A stretch of 33,589 nt of DNA from JBBRZF01 sp038236965 (GTDB lineage Bacteria; Acidobacteriota; Terriglobia; Terriglobales; Acidobacteriaceae), in NCBI GenBank assembly GCA_038236965.1, contig JBBRZF010000016.1, positions 1 to 33,589 of the forward strand. Direction: 5' to 3'. Shown in pieces: positions 1 to 8,967 of this stretch (positions within the stretch are counted from its first letter, which is position 1; every line of letters begins with the position of its first letter). The position numbers and the translations under genes were made by a program. The notes beneath the pieces are model-generated. The model was not told the origin of the DNA, did not search any database, and saw only the letters and a list, made by a program, of their open reading frames with translations.

Positions 1-192
1 AGCAGGGGCAAGAGCAAGAGCAAGGGCAAGAGCAAGAGCAAGGGCAAGGGCAAGGGCAAGGGCAAGAGCAAGGGCAAGGGCAAGGGCAAGAGCAAGGGCA
101 AGGGCAAGGGCAAGAGCAAGAGCAAGAGCAAGAGCAAGAGCAAAGGCAAAGGCAAAGGCAAAACAAAAGGGAAAACAAAAGGGAAAACAAAA
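1..192. repeat. Hexanucleotide tandem array (RGCAAG) grading into 12-mer repeats
   Basis: Bases 1 to about 143 are an almost pure array of AGCAAG and GGCAAG hexamers in mixed order. They pass into GGCAAA hexamers and then three copies of the 12-mer GGGAAAACAAAA up to about 192. It is followed (193-227) by a short CG-rich palindromic stretch (CTCCGCTTCGCTGCGG). The array cannot contain a stop in any forward frame because of its composition, so openness is not evidence of coding. It begins at or before the window edge, so its full length is unknown. Confidence 0.9.
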
Positions 193-247
193 GGTCTCTC
201 CGCTCCGCTTCGCTGCGGTCGAGATGACGAAATGGGTGGAGGTCTGA

Positions 248-380
248 ATTCGAACGAAAAATCTATTTCAACCTTCGAACAAAAATCTTATTTCAACCTA
301 CGAACGAAAAACGTAGTTCTGCATTCGAACGAAAATCCTACTTCAACAGCAGAACGAAAATCCTATTTCAACATTCGAAA
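248..380. repeat. 25-bp degenerate tandem repeat, five units plus a partial
   Basis: Five consecutive 25-base units start at 248, 273, 298, 323 and 348, and a partial unit starts at 373. The typical unit opens with TTCGAACGAAAA and closes with TATTTCAAC. Unit 3 is the most diverged. There are no spacers. The last full unit overlaps the 3' end of the minus-strand hydrolase gene and contributes its stop codon (CTA on the plus strand at 363-365). Confidence 0.85.
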
Positions 381-2309
381 GATGATGCGCGAGGGCGCTT
401 CTGGCGTGTGGTAAACGCGCTCGGTCGCCTTCTGGAAATCGCTGGGCTTCGCGTCGTAGATGTTGGGCACGAAGGTTTGCGGATTGAGGTCTGTCAGCGG
501 GAACCACGAGCTTTGGATCTGCACCATGATGCGGTGTCCCTTGCGGAAGGTGTGGTTGACGTCTGGCATGAGGAACTCGAGCTTGGTCTGCTGGTTGGGC
601 TCGAAGGCTTCGGGATGTTCGTAGCTGTTGCGGAAGCGTCCGCGGAAGGGCTCGCCGCGGACTAGCTGCTGATATCCGCCGAGCTTGATGTTCTTGGGAT
701 TGTCATCGACGTCGGGCGTGTTGTCGGGATAGACGTCCACGATCTTTACGTCGAAGTCGGAATCGGTTCCGCTGGTGGATACGAACAGCGATGGCTTGAG
801 AGGGCCGGCGAAGGTGACGTCGTGATCGAGGATGTCGGTCTGGTAGACGAGCACGTCGGTACGTCGCGAGGCGTGGCGCTGGTCGTCGAGCATGTAAGGC
901 TGCGCCATGGTGAGCGTGGTTTCGGAATAGAAGGGAACGGGCTTCGCAGGATCGCTTACGTATTCGTCGAAGCCTTCGCTGGCGGCGGGAGCGAGGAAGC
1001 TGAGCTTTCCGTTGGCGTGGAGGTAGAGCGCGGATTCGGCGCTCTGCCTGGGAGGCCAGGCATCGTACTTGCGCCATTGGTTGGAGCCGGTTTCAAAGAC
1101 GGTGGCTTCGGGAAGCTTGGGGTCGGGCGCGTCCTTTAGATAGTGGGCGAAGAAGGGAAGCTCGATGTTCTTCTGGTAGTACTCGCTGGTTTTGGAGCCG
1201 AACCAGATGTAGCCGAGATGGTCTCCCGCGCCGCGCGACCAGCATCCGTGACACCAGGGGCCCATGACGATTTTGACGTCGCCTTGGGGACTCTGACGAT
1301 TGGCCGATTCGTAGGAGTGAACTTCGCCGTAGAGATCTTCGGCGTCGAACCATCCGCCGACGATGAGGGTTGCAGGCTTGATGTCTTTCAGGTGCGGCAA
1401 GGTGTTGCGCGATTGCCAGTACTGGTCGTAGTTCGGGTGGTGTATGTACTCATCCCAGAACTTGATGTTGTGCTTGTAATACTTCTCGTCGACGTTGGAG
1501 AGCGGTTCAGCGGTGAGAAAGAAGCTGTAGCCATCGGGCGTCCCGGCCTGGAAACGCGGGCCGAATGTTTTCGTCGGCTCGGGGCGAGGGAGTCCGAAGG
1601 TTGCTTCGAAGAGGAACATGTGCGGCAGGAACATGGCGCCGTTGTGGTGGAAGTCGTCTCCAATAAACCAGTCGGCGATGGGCGCTTGCGGCGATGCGGC
1701 CTTGAGCGCGGGATGCGCGTCGATGATGCTCATGGCCGTGTAGAAGCCGGGATAGGAAATTCCCCAGGTACCTACGCGTCCATTGTTGTGAGGGATTTTC
1801 TTCACGAGGTAATCGATGGTGTCGTAGGCGTCGGAGGCTTCGTCGAACTGCTTGCTGGTTTTGTTGGGAATGTAGGGACGCATCTCCACGAATTCGCCTT
1901 CGGACATCATGCGTCCGCGCACATCCTGGTAAACGACGATGTATCCATCGCGCGCGAAAAGTTCGGAGGGGCCGATGGACTTCTTGTACTCACTGCCATA
2001 GGGGGCGACGCTATAGGGCGTGCGCGAGAGCAGGATGGGGTAGGCCCTGGAATGGTCCTTGGGCGCGTAGATAGATGTGAAAAGCTTTACTCCGTCGCGC
2101 ATGGGAATTTGAATTTCGGTCTTGTCGTAGTGCGCGAGGATGTAGTCAGCGAGTTGCTTGTCGTGCTGCGCGCGCTCGATTTCCGCGGGCGTTTTGGGCG
2201 CTGGTTGCGGGGCCTGGGCGAAAGCAAGCTGGCTGAAAATGGAGAAGAGCAGTGCGAGGAAGACGGTGCGCAAGATAATGGCGCGCGAGTGGGAAGAGAT
2301 GTTTCTCAC
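363..2309 (-). CDS. Secreted CocE/NonD (S15) family alpha/beta hydrolase
   Basis: 648 residues. Residues 1-31 form a signal peptide (basic start, hydrophobic core around 11-30, Ala-Phe-Ala before the likely cut), so the enzyme is expected outside the cytoplasm. The S15 fold is shown by the nucleophile motif GISYPG (Ser185), the acid in GGWFDAE (Asp322) and the histidine in GPWCHG (His354); the last ~200 residues are the jelly-roll domain of X-Pro dipeptidyl-peptidases and CocE esterases. The family hydrolyses acyl or peptide bonds; the substrate cannot be told from sequence. The GTG start at 2309 is chosen because GGAGG lies nine bases upstream and the signal peptide begins there. It is transcribed away from hemB. 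The 3' end is fused to a 25-bp repeat, so the last residues (Met-Leu-Lys) and the stop come from repeat DNA. Confidence 0.88.
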   Translation of the reverse strand: MRNISSHSRAIILRTVFLALLFSIFSQLAFAQAPQPAPKTPAEIERAQHDKQLADYILAHYDKTEIQIPMRDGVKLFTSIYAPKDHSRAYPILLSRTPYSVAPYGSEYKKSIGPSELFARDGYIVVYQDVRGRMMSEGEFVEMRPYIPNKTSKQFDEASDAYDTIDYLVKKIPHNNGRVGTWGISYPGFYTAMSIIDAHPALKAASPQAPIADWFIGDDFHHNGAMFLPHMFLFEATFGLPRPEPTKTFGPRFQAGTPDGYSFFLTAEPLSNVDEKYYKHNIKFWDEYIHHPNYDQYWQSRNTLPHLKDIKPATLIVGGWFDAEDLYGEVHSYESANRQSPQGDVKIVMGPWCHGCWSRGAGDHLGYIWFGSKTSEYYQKNIELPFFAHYLKDAPDPKLPEATVFETGSNQWRKYDAWPPRQSAESALYLHANGKLSFLAPAASEGFDEYVSDPAKPVPFYSETTLTMAQPYMLDDQRHASRRTDVLVYQTDILDHDVTFAGPLKPSLFVSTSGTDSDFDVKIVDVYPDNTPDVDDNPKNIKLGGYQQLVRGEPFRGRFRNSYEHPEAFEPNQQTKLEFLMPDVNHTFRKGHRIMVQIQSSWFPLTDLNPQTFVPNIYDAKPSDFQKATERVYHTPEAPSRIIFRMLK

Positions 2310-2376
2310 CTGGGAGAACCTCCATGGTTCCTACCTGCCCGTAGGGAATGAGAATTAAAACACACCTGACGCGCAT

Positions 2377-2410
2377 AAAAAACTCCGTCGCCGAAGCGAC
2401 GGAGTTTTGT
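2377..2410 (-). terminator. Intrinsic terminator of hemB
   Basis: A 12-bp stem (2379-2390 with 2397-2408) has a UUCG-type loop closed by C-G on the minus strand, followed by a run of T on the minus strand (A-run at 2377-2382). It lies 15 bases beyond the hemB stop, in the hemB direction. It also insulates hemB from the hydrolase gene that continues on the same strand. Confidence 0.9.
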
Positions 2411-2424
2411 CAGAGATACGCGTC

Positions 2425-3462
2425 TTATGCGAGCAGTTTTGCGGCGTCCTTGGCGAAGTAGGTGAGGATGATTTCGGCGCCGGCGCGATAGATGGAGGTC
2501 AGGGATTCCATCATCACGCGGTCGTGATCGATCCAGCCATTTTGCGCGGCGGCCTTGATCATGGCGTATTCGCCGCTGACCTGGTAGGCGGCGATGGGCA
2601 CGTCGTAACGGCGTCGGGCTTCGGCGATGACGTCGAGATAGGCGATGGCGGGCTTGACCATGATCATGTCCGCGCCTTCGGCGAGGTCGAGTTCAATCTC
2701 GCGCATGGCTTCGCGGATGTTGCCGGGATCCATTTGATAAGAGCGGCGATCGCCAAAGGCAGGTGCGGAATCGGCGGCTTCGCGGAAGGGGCCGTAGAAG
2801 CCGGAAGCGAATTTGGCGGCGTAGGAGAGGATGGGGATGTTCTCGAAACCATTGGCGTCGAGCGCGGCGCGGATGGCGGCGACGCGGCCGTCCATCATGT
2901 CGGACGGGGCGATGATGTCGATGCCAGCGCGGGCTTGGGATACGGCAGTCTTGGCGAGGATTTCGAGCGAGGGATCGTTAAGGATCTCGTACTCGGGCTC
3001 GGGCGCTTTTCCGGCGGCAGCGCTTCCGCTGGCTACGGATCCGGAGGGGGCGGGCACCTGCTTGATGATGCCGCAATGTCCGTGAGACATGTACTCGCAA
3101 AGGCAGACGTCGCCCATGACCATGAGGTCGCGGACTTCGCGCTTGATGGCGCGGGTGGCTTTCTGCACGATGCCATCGTCTGCCCATGCGCCGGTGGCGA
3201 CCTCGTCCTTCGATTCGGGCAGGCCGAAGAGGATGACCGAGGGGATACCGAGCGCCTTCACTTCGCGCGCTTCCTTGACGGCTTCGTCGATGGACAGATT
3301 GAAGACGCCGGGCATGGAACGGACTTCCTTGCGAATTCCTTCGCCGGGACAGATGAACATGGGGTAGACGAAACCGTCGGGGGATAGACGGGTTTCGCGC
3401 ACAAACGACCGCATGGTTTCGGAGCGGCGGAGGCGGCGAGGACGAACGGTTGGGAATGTCAT
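2425..3462 (-). CDS. hemB: Delta-aminolevulinic acid dehydratase (porphobilinogen synthase)
   Basis: 345 residues, the usual family length. It condenses two 5-aminolevulinate molecules to porphobilinogen in tetrapyrrole synthesis, in the cytoplasm. The zinc ligands are visible in the Cys-rich motif DVCLCEYMSHGHC (Cys120, Cys122, Cys130), so this is the zinc-dependent form. Schiff-base lysines fit Lys217 (SYAAKFASGFYGPFR) and Lys270 (IMVKPA); APSDMMDGR is also diagnostic. An oddity is a Gly/Ser/Ala-rich insertion at about 139-153, just after the zinc site, which probably forms a flexible loop. The gene stands alone, divergent from the histidine kinase gene, and has a strong terminator. Confidence 0.97.
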   Translation of the reverse strand: MTFPTVRPRRLRRSETMRSFVRETRLSPDGFVYPMFICPGEGIRKEVRSMPGVFNLSIDEAVKEAREVKALGIPSVILFGLPESKDEVATGAWADDGIVQKATRAIKREVRDLMVMGDVCLCEYMSHGHCGIIKQVPAPSGSVASGSAAAGKAPEPEYEILNDPSLEILAKTAVSQARAGIDIIAPSDMMDGRVAAIRAALDANGFENIPILSYAAKFASGFYGPFREAADSAPAFGDRRSYQMDPGNIREAMREIELDLAEGADMIMVKPAIAYLDVIAEARRRYDVPIAAYQVSGEYAMIKAAAQNGWIDHDRVMMESLTSIYRAGAEIILTYFAKDAAKLLA

Positions 3463-3620
3463 GACATTAAAAGTTTAGCACCGGGGTTGGAGCACGGGGC
3501 TGTGATTTCAGTCACAGACGCTAGAAATACAGGGTTTAGAGGGCTGGCGGAGGAGGTTGCCTGGCTATTTGGGGCACTGCAAACCAAAGTAACTTTCGGT
3601 CAATGGCCTTCTGTGTTTGA

Positions 3621-5402
3621 ATGGCGCGACTTATGAAAAGTACGGACACAAGGCGTTGGGTGCTTGTGGCCGCTGTAGCGTTCCTCCTCCACGCAACGCT
3701 GTCATTCGCATTACCGGAAGGTTTCGCGCTCACTGTCTGCGGCGATGTGCTGCAATCGGCGATGCTCGTGGCCGTAGCTGTGCTTGCAACGCGCAATGCG
3801 CGACAGGCCGAGGGACAGGCTCGCATCTTCTGGGCGTTGATGGGCGTGGGCTTCTGGTCATGGGCCGTCACGCAACTGATGTGGAGCTATATAGAGGTTG
3901 TGCAGCGGCGTCCGGTGCCAGACCCGTTTGCGGGCGACGTCGTACTCTTCTTTCACATCGTTCCCTTGATGGCCGCGTTGGCCGCTCGTCCGCACCGGAC
4001 GATGGAGGGCAAGAACGGATTACTCTCGACCATAGACTTTGCGCTGCTGATGCTGTGGTGGCTGTATCTCTACGTGGTCATCGTGATTCCGCCGCAGTAT
4101 GTAGAGCACGATGTAGCCAAGTATTCGACGGCGTTCTCGCTGCTCTATGTGGGGGAGAACCTGGCATTACTCACGGCGTTGGCTGTGCTCTGGCTGCGAA
4201 CGAACAACGCATGGCGGGAAACGTACAAGAATCTATTCATAGCCAGCACCTTGTATGTGTTGGCATCGCAGGCGATCAACGCCGCCATCATCCGCGACCG
4301 ATACCAGACGGGCAGCATGTTCGACCTGCCTTTCGTGGCGGGAATCCTGTGGTTCCTTTACGTGGTGGCGGTGCGTCCCGAGCGCAACGCCGAGCCCATG
4401 CCTGCGTCGAACGCCGCTGTGGATAGGGGAGTGGTGGTCTCGCGATTGGCGATGATCGCAATCCTTTCCATGCCGGTGATGGCCGCGTGGAGCACATTTT
4501 TCAGCGGAGCGTCGCGCAAGGTTTGCATGTTCCGTTTGGCGGTCAGCCTGGAAGCCATCATCGTACTGGCGGTACTGGTCTTCCTGAAGCAGTACCTGCT
4601 GGACCGCGAGCGAACACTCCTGTTGCGCCAATCGCAGGTGACTCTGCACAACCTGAAGCAGATGCACGCGCAACTGATGCAATCGGAAAAACTGGCAGCA
4701 CTGGGACAGTTGGTGAGCGGCGCAGCCCATGAGATCAACAATCCGCTGACGTCCATTCTTGGCTATGCGGACCTGATCGCCTCGGACGCGAAGGTGGACG
4801 AGGTAGCCCGCGAACACGCGCACAAGATCAAACAGCAGACGCGCAGGACGAAAGAACTGGTCACCAACCTTCTGCGCTTCGCGCGCAGCACGGATTCGGA
4901 AAAGTCTCTCGTGAACCTGAATGAGATTGTGGAGAACACTTTGCGGGTGCGAGGCCTGGAATCGCAACCGGCGATACGTGTGCAGATCGAACGCGATTTC
5001 CAGGCTCGTCTGGCCTGGACCTGGGGAGACACTACGGAGTTGATGGAAGTCTGTTTCCAACTTGTTGGGAACGCACAAGACGCAGTCCAGGAAGTGGGCG
5101 GAGGGAAGATCACCATCCGCACCCGCCAGGTCGAAAACTGGGTCGAACTCGAAGTATTGGACACGGGTGCGGGGATTTCCAATCCCAAGCGCGTCTTCGA
5201 TCCTTTTTATACAACCAAGCGCGTGGGCAAAGGCACAGGGCTGGGACTGAGCGCTTGTTACGGAATCGTGAAATCGCACCAGGGAGAGATTCGGTGCGAG
5301 AACCGAGAGGAAGGTGGGGCAAGGTTTATCGTGCGGCTTCCGGCTGCCGATCCAGCAATTTCGATGAACTCCACCTCTTCGGCCAACAAGGCCGCGAACT
5401 GA
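3621..5402 (+). CDS. Membrane sensor histidine kinase (NtrB-like core, about ten TM segments)
   Basis: 593 residues. The first ~325 residues contain about ten hydrophobic segments and no recognisable PAS, GAF or HAMP domain, so sensing is probably by the membrane region itself. A short coiled-coil linker (about 326-358) leads to the HisKA domain with the phosphoacceptor His370 in GAAHEINNPLTS. The catalytic ATPase domain shows the N box (Asn484 in LVGNAQDA), G1 (DTGAGIS, 514-520) and G2 (GKGTGLGLS, 536-544). The H box resembles the NtrB/PAS-kinase class. No response regulator gene is adjacent, so it is an orphan here. The start is uncertain: Met5 (3633) is an alternative, and neither has a clear ribosome binding site. 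It is divergent from hemB. Confidence 0.85.
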   Translation: MARLMKSTDTRRWVLVAAVAFLLHATLSFALPEGFALTVCGDVLQSAMLVAVAVLATRNARQAEGQARIFWALMGVGFWSWAVTQLMWSYIEVVQRRPVPDPFAGDVVLFFHIVPLMAALAARPHRTMEGKNGLLSTIDFALLMLWWLYLYVVIVIPPQYVEHDVAKYSTAFSLLYVGENLALLTALAVLWLRTNNAWRETYKNLFIASTLYVLASQAINAAIIRDRYQTGSMFDLPFVAGILWFLYVVAVRPERNAEPMPASNAAVDRGVVVSRLAMIAILSMPVMAAWSTFFSGASRKVCMFRLAVSLEAIIVLAVLVFLKQYLLDRERTLLLRQSQVTLHNLKQMHAQLMQSEKLAALGQLVSGAAHEINNPLTSILGYADLIASDAKVDEVAREHAHKIKQQTRRTKELVTNLLRFARSTDSEKSLVNLNEIVENTLRVRGLESQPAIRVQIERDFQARLAWTWGDTTELMEVCFQLVGNAQDAVQEVGGGKITIRTRQVENWVELEVLDTGAGISNPKRVFDPFYTTKRVGKGTGLGLSACYGIVKSHQGEIRCENREEGGARFIVRLPAADPAISMNSTSSANKAAN

Positions 5403-5520
5403 AGACCCCTTCACTACAAATAGACAGTTCAGGGCTGCGCCGAGGAATCGACAGCGGGCATCGGCGGGCGTTTGCGCGGTGCTAACATGAAGGTTCAGCG
5501 CGCTTCCGCAGCCTGACCTT

Positions 5521-7974
5521 ATGTCCACGCTTCCTCAATCCGGATTTCTGCAGCACACCAGCGAACAGGTTCTCGAGTTCGATTCCTTTCGCGACATCCT
5601 GCGTTCGTATGCGAGTTCGCAACTGGGACAGTCTCGCGTGGCGCGGCTTGCGCCGACTACCGACCGCGAGTGGATCGAGCGCCAGCAGCAACTGACGGCG
5701 GAGATTCGCGCCTACTATCGCAGCGGTGGACGCTTCGAATTCGCGGGCTTGTCCGATCCGGGGAAATTGCTGGACAAGGCGCGCATCATCGGCGCGACAC
5801 TGGAAACGCAAGAGATCCGCGACGTGCTGCTGGTGGTGGATAAGGCTTCCGAGTGGCGCGAGATCGCGATGAACCCTCCGCAATCGCTGCGCGAGCCGTG
5901 GCCAGTGGTGGAGCAATTGTCAGCGTCCATCGAAGACTTTACGGAACTGCTGCGATATTTCCGAAACAAGATATTGCCGGATGGAACGCTTGACGACCGT
6001 TCGTCGCCGGAGCTTTCCCGCATACGTCGCGAAACGGAGAGGCAGCGGCGGACGATTCAGGAATCGCTGCGCGGATATTTGCGCAAACTTTCCGATGGCG
6101 GCGCGGCACAGGATGAGGTGGTAACCATTCGCGGTGAGCGCTTTGTGATTCCGGTGAAGATAGAGCAGCGGCGTCGCGTGCAGGGCGTGGTGCATGGCAC
6201 GAGTTCCAGCGGACAGACGGTGTTTGTGGAGCCGCTGGAAACCATTGAGCAGAACAACGAACTGGTGCGGTTGGCCGAAGACGAGATGGCCGAGGTACAT
6301 CGCATCCTGCTGGACATGACGCGCAAGTTGGGCGAGCGCTCACAGGCAATAGCTATCGCGGTCGATGTACTGGGCGAACTGGAATTGCAGTTTGCCAAGG
6401 CGCGTTTCGCGGAAGCTTACGGATGCGTGACGGTAAAAGTGCTGGAGCCTGACGCGACGGATGCGCTGGTGTTGCGGAGTGCGCGGCATCCGGTGCTGGA
6501 AAGAAATCTGCGCGGGCGAGGGTTTGCCGTGGTGCCGATGTCGCTGGAGCTGGACAGCGAGCATCGTCAGTTGATCATCAGCGGCCCGAACACGGGCGGC
6601 AAGACGGTGGCGTTGAAGACCGTGGGGCTGCTGGCGCTGATCGCGCAATCGGGCGTTCCTGTTCCGGCGGAGCGCGCGGAGTTTCCTATTTTCGATGCGG
6701 TGCTGGCCGATATCGGCGACTACCAGTCCATCGAACAAAATCTCTCGACGTTTTCTTCGCACGTCAAGAACATCGATTTCATTTCGCACACGGCGACTTC
6801 GGATTCACTGGTGCTGCTGGATGAGCTGGGATCGGCGACCGATCCGGAAGAGGGCGCAGCGCTGGCGGTTGCGATTGCAGAACATTTTTTGCGGGCACGC
6901 TCGATCACCATCATCTCCACGCACCATACTTCGCTGAAGGTGTATGCCGCCAATGTTTCTGGCGTGGAGAATGCCGCCGTTGGATTCGACGAGCAGACGC
7001 TGGCGCCGACCTATGAATTAAAAGTGGGAGTTCCGGGCGCGTCTGCCGGAATCAACATCGCGCAGCAGTTAGGCATGAATCGGAAGATCACCGATGCGGC
7101 GCGCGCGCGGCTTAGTTCGCAGACGCAGGACATTGCGGCCTTCCTCGACAAGCTGCATTCGGAGTTGCGCCATCTGGAATCGGAGCGGGCGCAGATTCGA
7201 ACGCGAGAGCAGGAAGTGGCGCGCGAGCGTCAGCGTCTGGAGACCGAAGGGCTGAAAGAGCAGCGGCAAAAGGTCAAGGAGATGGAGCAGAAGCTGGAAT
7301 CGCTGCTGCATGATTTTGAGTATCATGCGCGCGAGGCCGTGAACGCCGTGCAGGACCGTGCGGCGGCGCTGAAGTTGACGAAGGAGGCGGAGCGTCGCAT
7401 CGCCAAGGCGCGACGAGATTTCCGCGAGAGCTTCAATCAATCGATCGTGGCGCACACTACCGGGGCGGATCAAGGTGATCCGAATGCGCGTCCGCATGTG
7501 GTGGAGCGCGTAGCGGAAGGCGACACGGTGTTGCTGAAGTCGCTGGGACGCTCGGGCGTTGTTACGCGGAAGCTCGATGATGGCGCGGTGGAAGTGCAGG
7601 TCGGCATCATGAAGACGCGCGTGCCGATCGACGATATCGCGCAGGTGGTAGGACGCGCGTCGAACAATCCGGTGGCGGCGGCGCGGGCGAAGGGAATCAA
7701 CGTGCGGTTGCGCAACGAAGATGATTCCGCGCCTTCGGAGATCAACGTGATAGGACAGAACGTGGACGAGGCGACGCGGGAAGTGGAGCGCTTCATCGAC
7801 CGCGCATTTCTGGCGGGCTTGTCGCGTGTTCGCATTGTGCATGGTTCGGGAATGGGGATCCTGCGAAAAGCGCTGCGCGCGTACTTGCAGAAAAGTCCGC
7901 AGGTTTCGACTGTGACGGAGCCTCCGCAGAATGAGGGCGGCGCGGGCGCGACGGTGGTGGAGTTGAAGGTCTAG
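5521..7974 (+). CDS. mutS2: MutS2 family ATPase with C-terminal Smr domain
   Basis: 817 residues, slightly longer than the usual ~780. Walker A is GPNTGGKT (355-362) and Walker B is LVLLDELGSATDP (Asp434, Glu435), with the MutS-type LSTFSSH segment between them. A long coiled coil follows (about 535-640). The C-terminal Smr domain (about 739-817) keeps the HGSGMGILR motif, but the usual LDLR/LDLHG motif reads INVIG. The family acts on branched DNA, in recombination control, or on collided ribosomes, depending on species; it is not the mismatch-recognition MutS. The start lies 118 bases after the kinase stop, without a clear Shine-Dalgarno sequence. Confidence 0.95.
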   Translation: MSTLPQSGFLQHTSEQVLEFDSFRDILRSYASSQLGQSRVARLAPTTDREWIERQQQLTAEIRAYYRSGGRFEFAGLSDPGKLLDKARIIGATLETQEIRDVLLVVDKASEWREIAMNPPQSLREPWPVVEQLSASIEDFTELLRYFRNKILPDGTLDDRSSPELSRIRRETERQRRTIQESLRGYLRKLSDGGAAQDEVVTIRGERFVIPVKIEQRRRVQGVVHGTSSSGQTVFVEPLETIEQNNELVRLAEDEMAEVHRILLDMTRKLGERSQAIAIAVDVLGELELQFAKARFAEAYGCVTVKVLEPDATDALVLRSARHPVLERNLRGRGFAVVPMSLELDSEHRQLIISGPNTGGKTVALKTVGLLALIAQSGVPVPAERAEFPIFDAVLADIGDYQSIEQNLSTFSSHVKNIDFISHTATSDSLVLLDELGSATDPEEGAALAVAIAEHFLRARSITIISTHHTSLKVYAANVSGVENAAVGFDEQTLAPTYELKVGVPGASAGINIAQQLGMNRKITDAARARLSSQTQDIAAFLDKLHSELRHLESERAQIRTREQEVARERQRLETEGLKEQRQKVKEMEQKLESLLHDFEYHAREAVNAVQDRAAALKLTKEAERRIAKARRDFRESFNQSIVAHTTGADQGDPNARPHVVERVAEGDTVLLKSLGRSGVVTRKLDDGAVEVQVGIMKTRVPIDDIAQVVGRASNNPVAAARAKGINVRLRNEDDSAPSEINVIGQNVDEATREVERFIDRAFLAGLSRVRIVHGSGMGILRKALRAYLQKSPQVSTVTEPPQNEGGAGATVVELKV

Positions 7975-8025
7975 ACCATCGCATACGGGCCGACTCCGGA
8001 GCAGGTTGCGGCATCTTATCAGGGC

Positions 8026-8967
8026 ATGCTCTCTCGTCTACCCGCATTTGACGCAGCACAGATTCGCGCCACGGCAATCCTTAATCCTGGGTCGGGTGCG
8101 CAGAAGCAGCAGGAATTCGCCGAAGAACTATCGCGCGTTTTCGAAGAGCACGGCGGCGATCTGCGCATAGGCTTAGCGCGAGATTCTAAACACATTTATC
8201 AATTTGCACGCGAGGCGGTTGCGGAGCATTGTCCGCTGGTATTAGCGGGAGGCGGTGATGGCACGATCAGCGCGGTGGCCTCTGTGCTCGCCGGAACGGA
8301 CACCGCACTGGGCGTGCTGCCGATGGGTACGTTCAACTACTTCGCGCGGAGACTTGGAATCCCGCTGGATATCGGTGCGGCTGCAAGGCTGTGTTTTGAA
8401 GGCGAAATACGGCCTGTTTCGCTGGGCGAGGTGAACGAACGCATTTTCCTGAATAACGCCAGCATCGGGCTGTATCCCTCCATGCTGCGCGAACGCGAAA
8501 AGACGTACCGACGGTTTGGTCGGAGCCAGTTTCTTGCCTATTATGCGGCGCTGCTTACGTTGATCGAAACACGCCGTCACATGAAGGTTTTCGTAACCAC
8601 TCGTCATGAACAACACGAGATGCGAACTCCGCTCGTCTTCGCAGTCAACAACTCCTATCAGCTTGAGCAATACGAACTTGAGGGCTCCGAGTGCGTAAAG
8701 GAAGGTGGTATGGCAACGTACATCCTGCCACCTGTCGGGCGCATGGGATTGCTGCGGTTGGGGTGGCGCATGTTGCGTCGCAACCTTGAGCCACACACCG
8801 ACTTCAAATTGGTCTGTTCAGAGGGCATGCGTGTGGAGACAAGTAGATCCACGATCGATGTCGCCTATGACGGCGAGATGGAGCGCATGCAAACGCCGCT
8901 GACTTTCCGTGTGCGGAAAGATGCCTTGCGCGTGCTCGTGCCGCGGGATGAGGGCGAACTCCGCTGA
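8026..8967 (+). CDS. Diacylglycerol kinase-family lipid kinase
   Basis: 313 residues, typical of the DagK/YegS/LCB5 family. The nucleotide-binding motif GGGDGT is at 75-80, preceded by the strand-turn NPGSG (20-24). The GTxNxFAR motif appears as MGTFNYFARRLGIP (about 98-111). The late acidic DGE motif (about 293-295) fits the catalytic region. The family phosphorylates diacylglycerol, sphingoid bases or other lipid alcohols with ATP at the inner membrane face; the substrate here is unknown. Its stop overlaps the start of the next gene in TGATG, so the pair is almost certainly cotranscribed and translationally coupled. Confidence 0.88.
   Translation: MLSRLPAFDAAQIRATAILNPGSGAQKQQEFAEELSRVFEEHGGDLRIGLARDSKHIYQFAREAVAEHCPLVLAGGGDGTISAVASVLAGTDTALGVLPMGTFNYFARRLGIPLDIGAAARLCFEGEIRPVSLGEVNERIFLNNASIGLYPSMLREREKTYRRFGRSQFLAYYAALLTLIETRRHMKVFVTTRHEQHEMRTPLVFAVNNSYQLEQYELEGSECVKEGGMATYILPPVGRMGLLRLGWRMLRRNLEPHTDFKLVCSEGMRVETSRSTIDVAYDGEMERMQTPLTFRVRKDALRVLVPRDEGELR

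Noticed and set aside
248..380. CRISPR array
   Set aside because: The units are contiguous and degenerate, with no spacers and no cas genes nearby.
1..414. Coding region in frame 1 (Ser/Gly-Lys repeats to a TAA at 414)
   Set aside because: Openness is caused by the repeat composition, it continues antisense to a real gene, and there is no start or domain; only a gene entering from the left could rescue it.
1143..2351. 402-residue plus-strand frame opposite the S15 hydrolase
   Set aside because: It is antisense to a gene with an intact catalytic triad and signal peptide, and is Val/Gly-rich without motifs.
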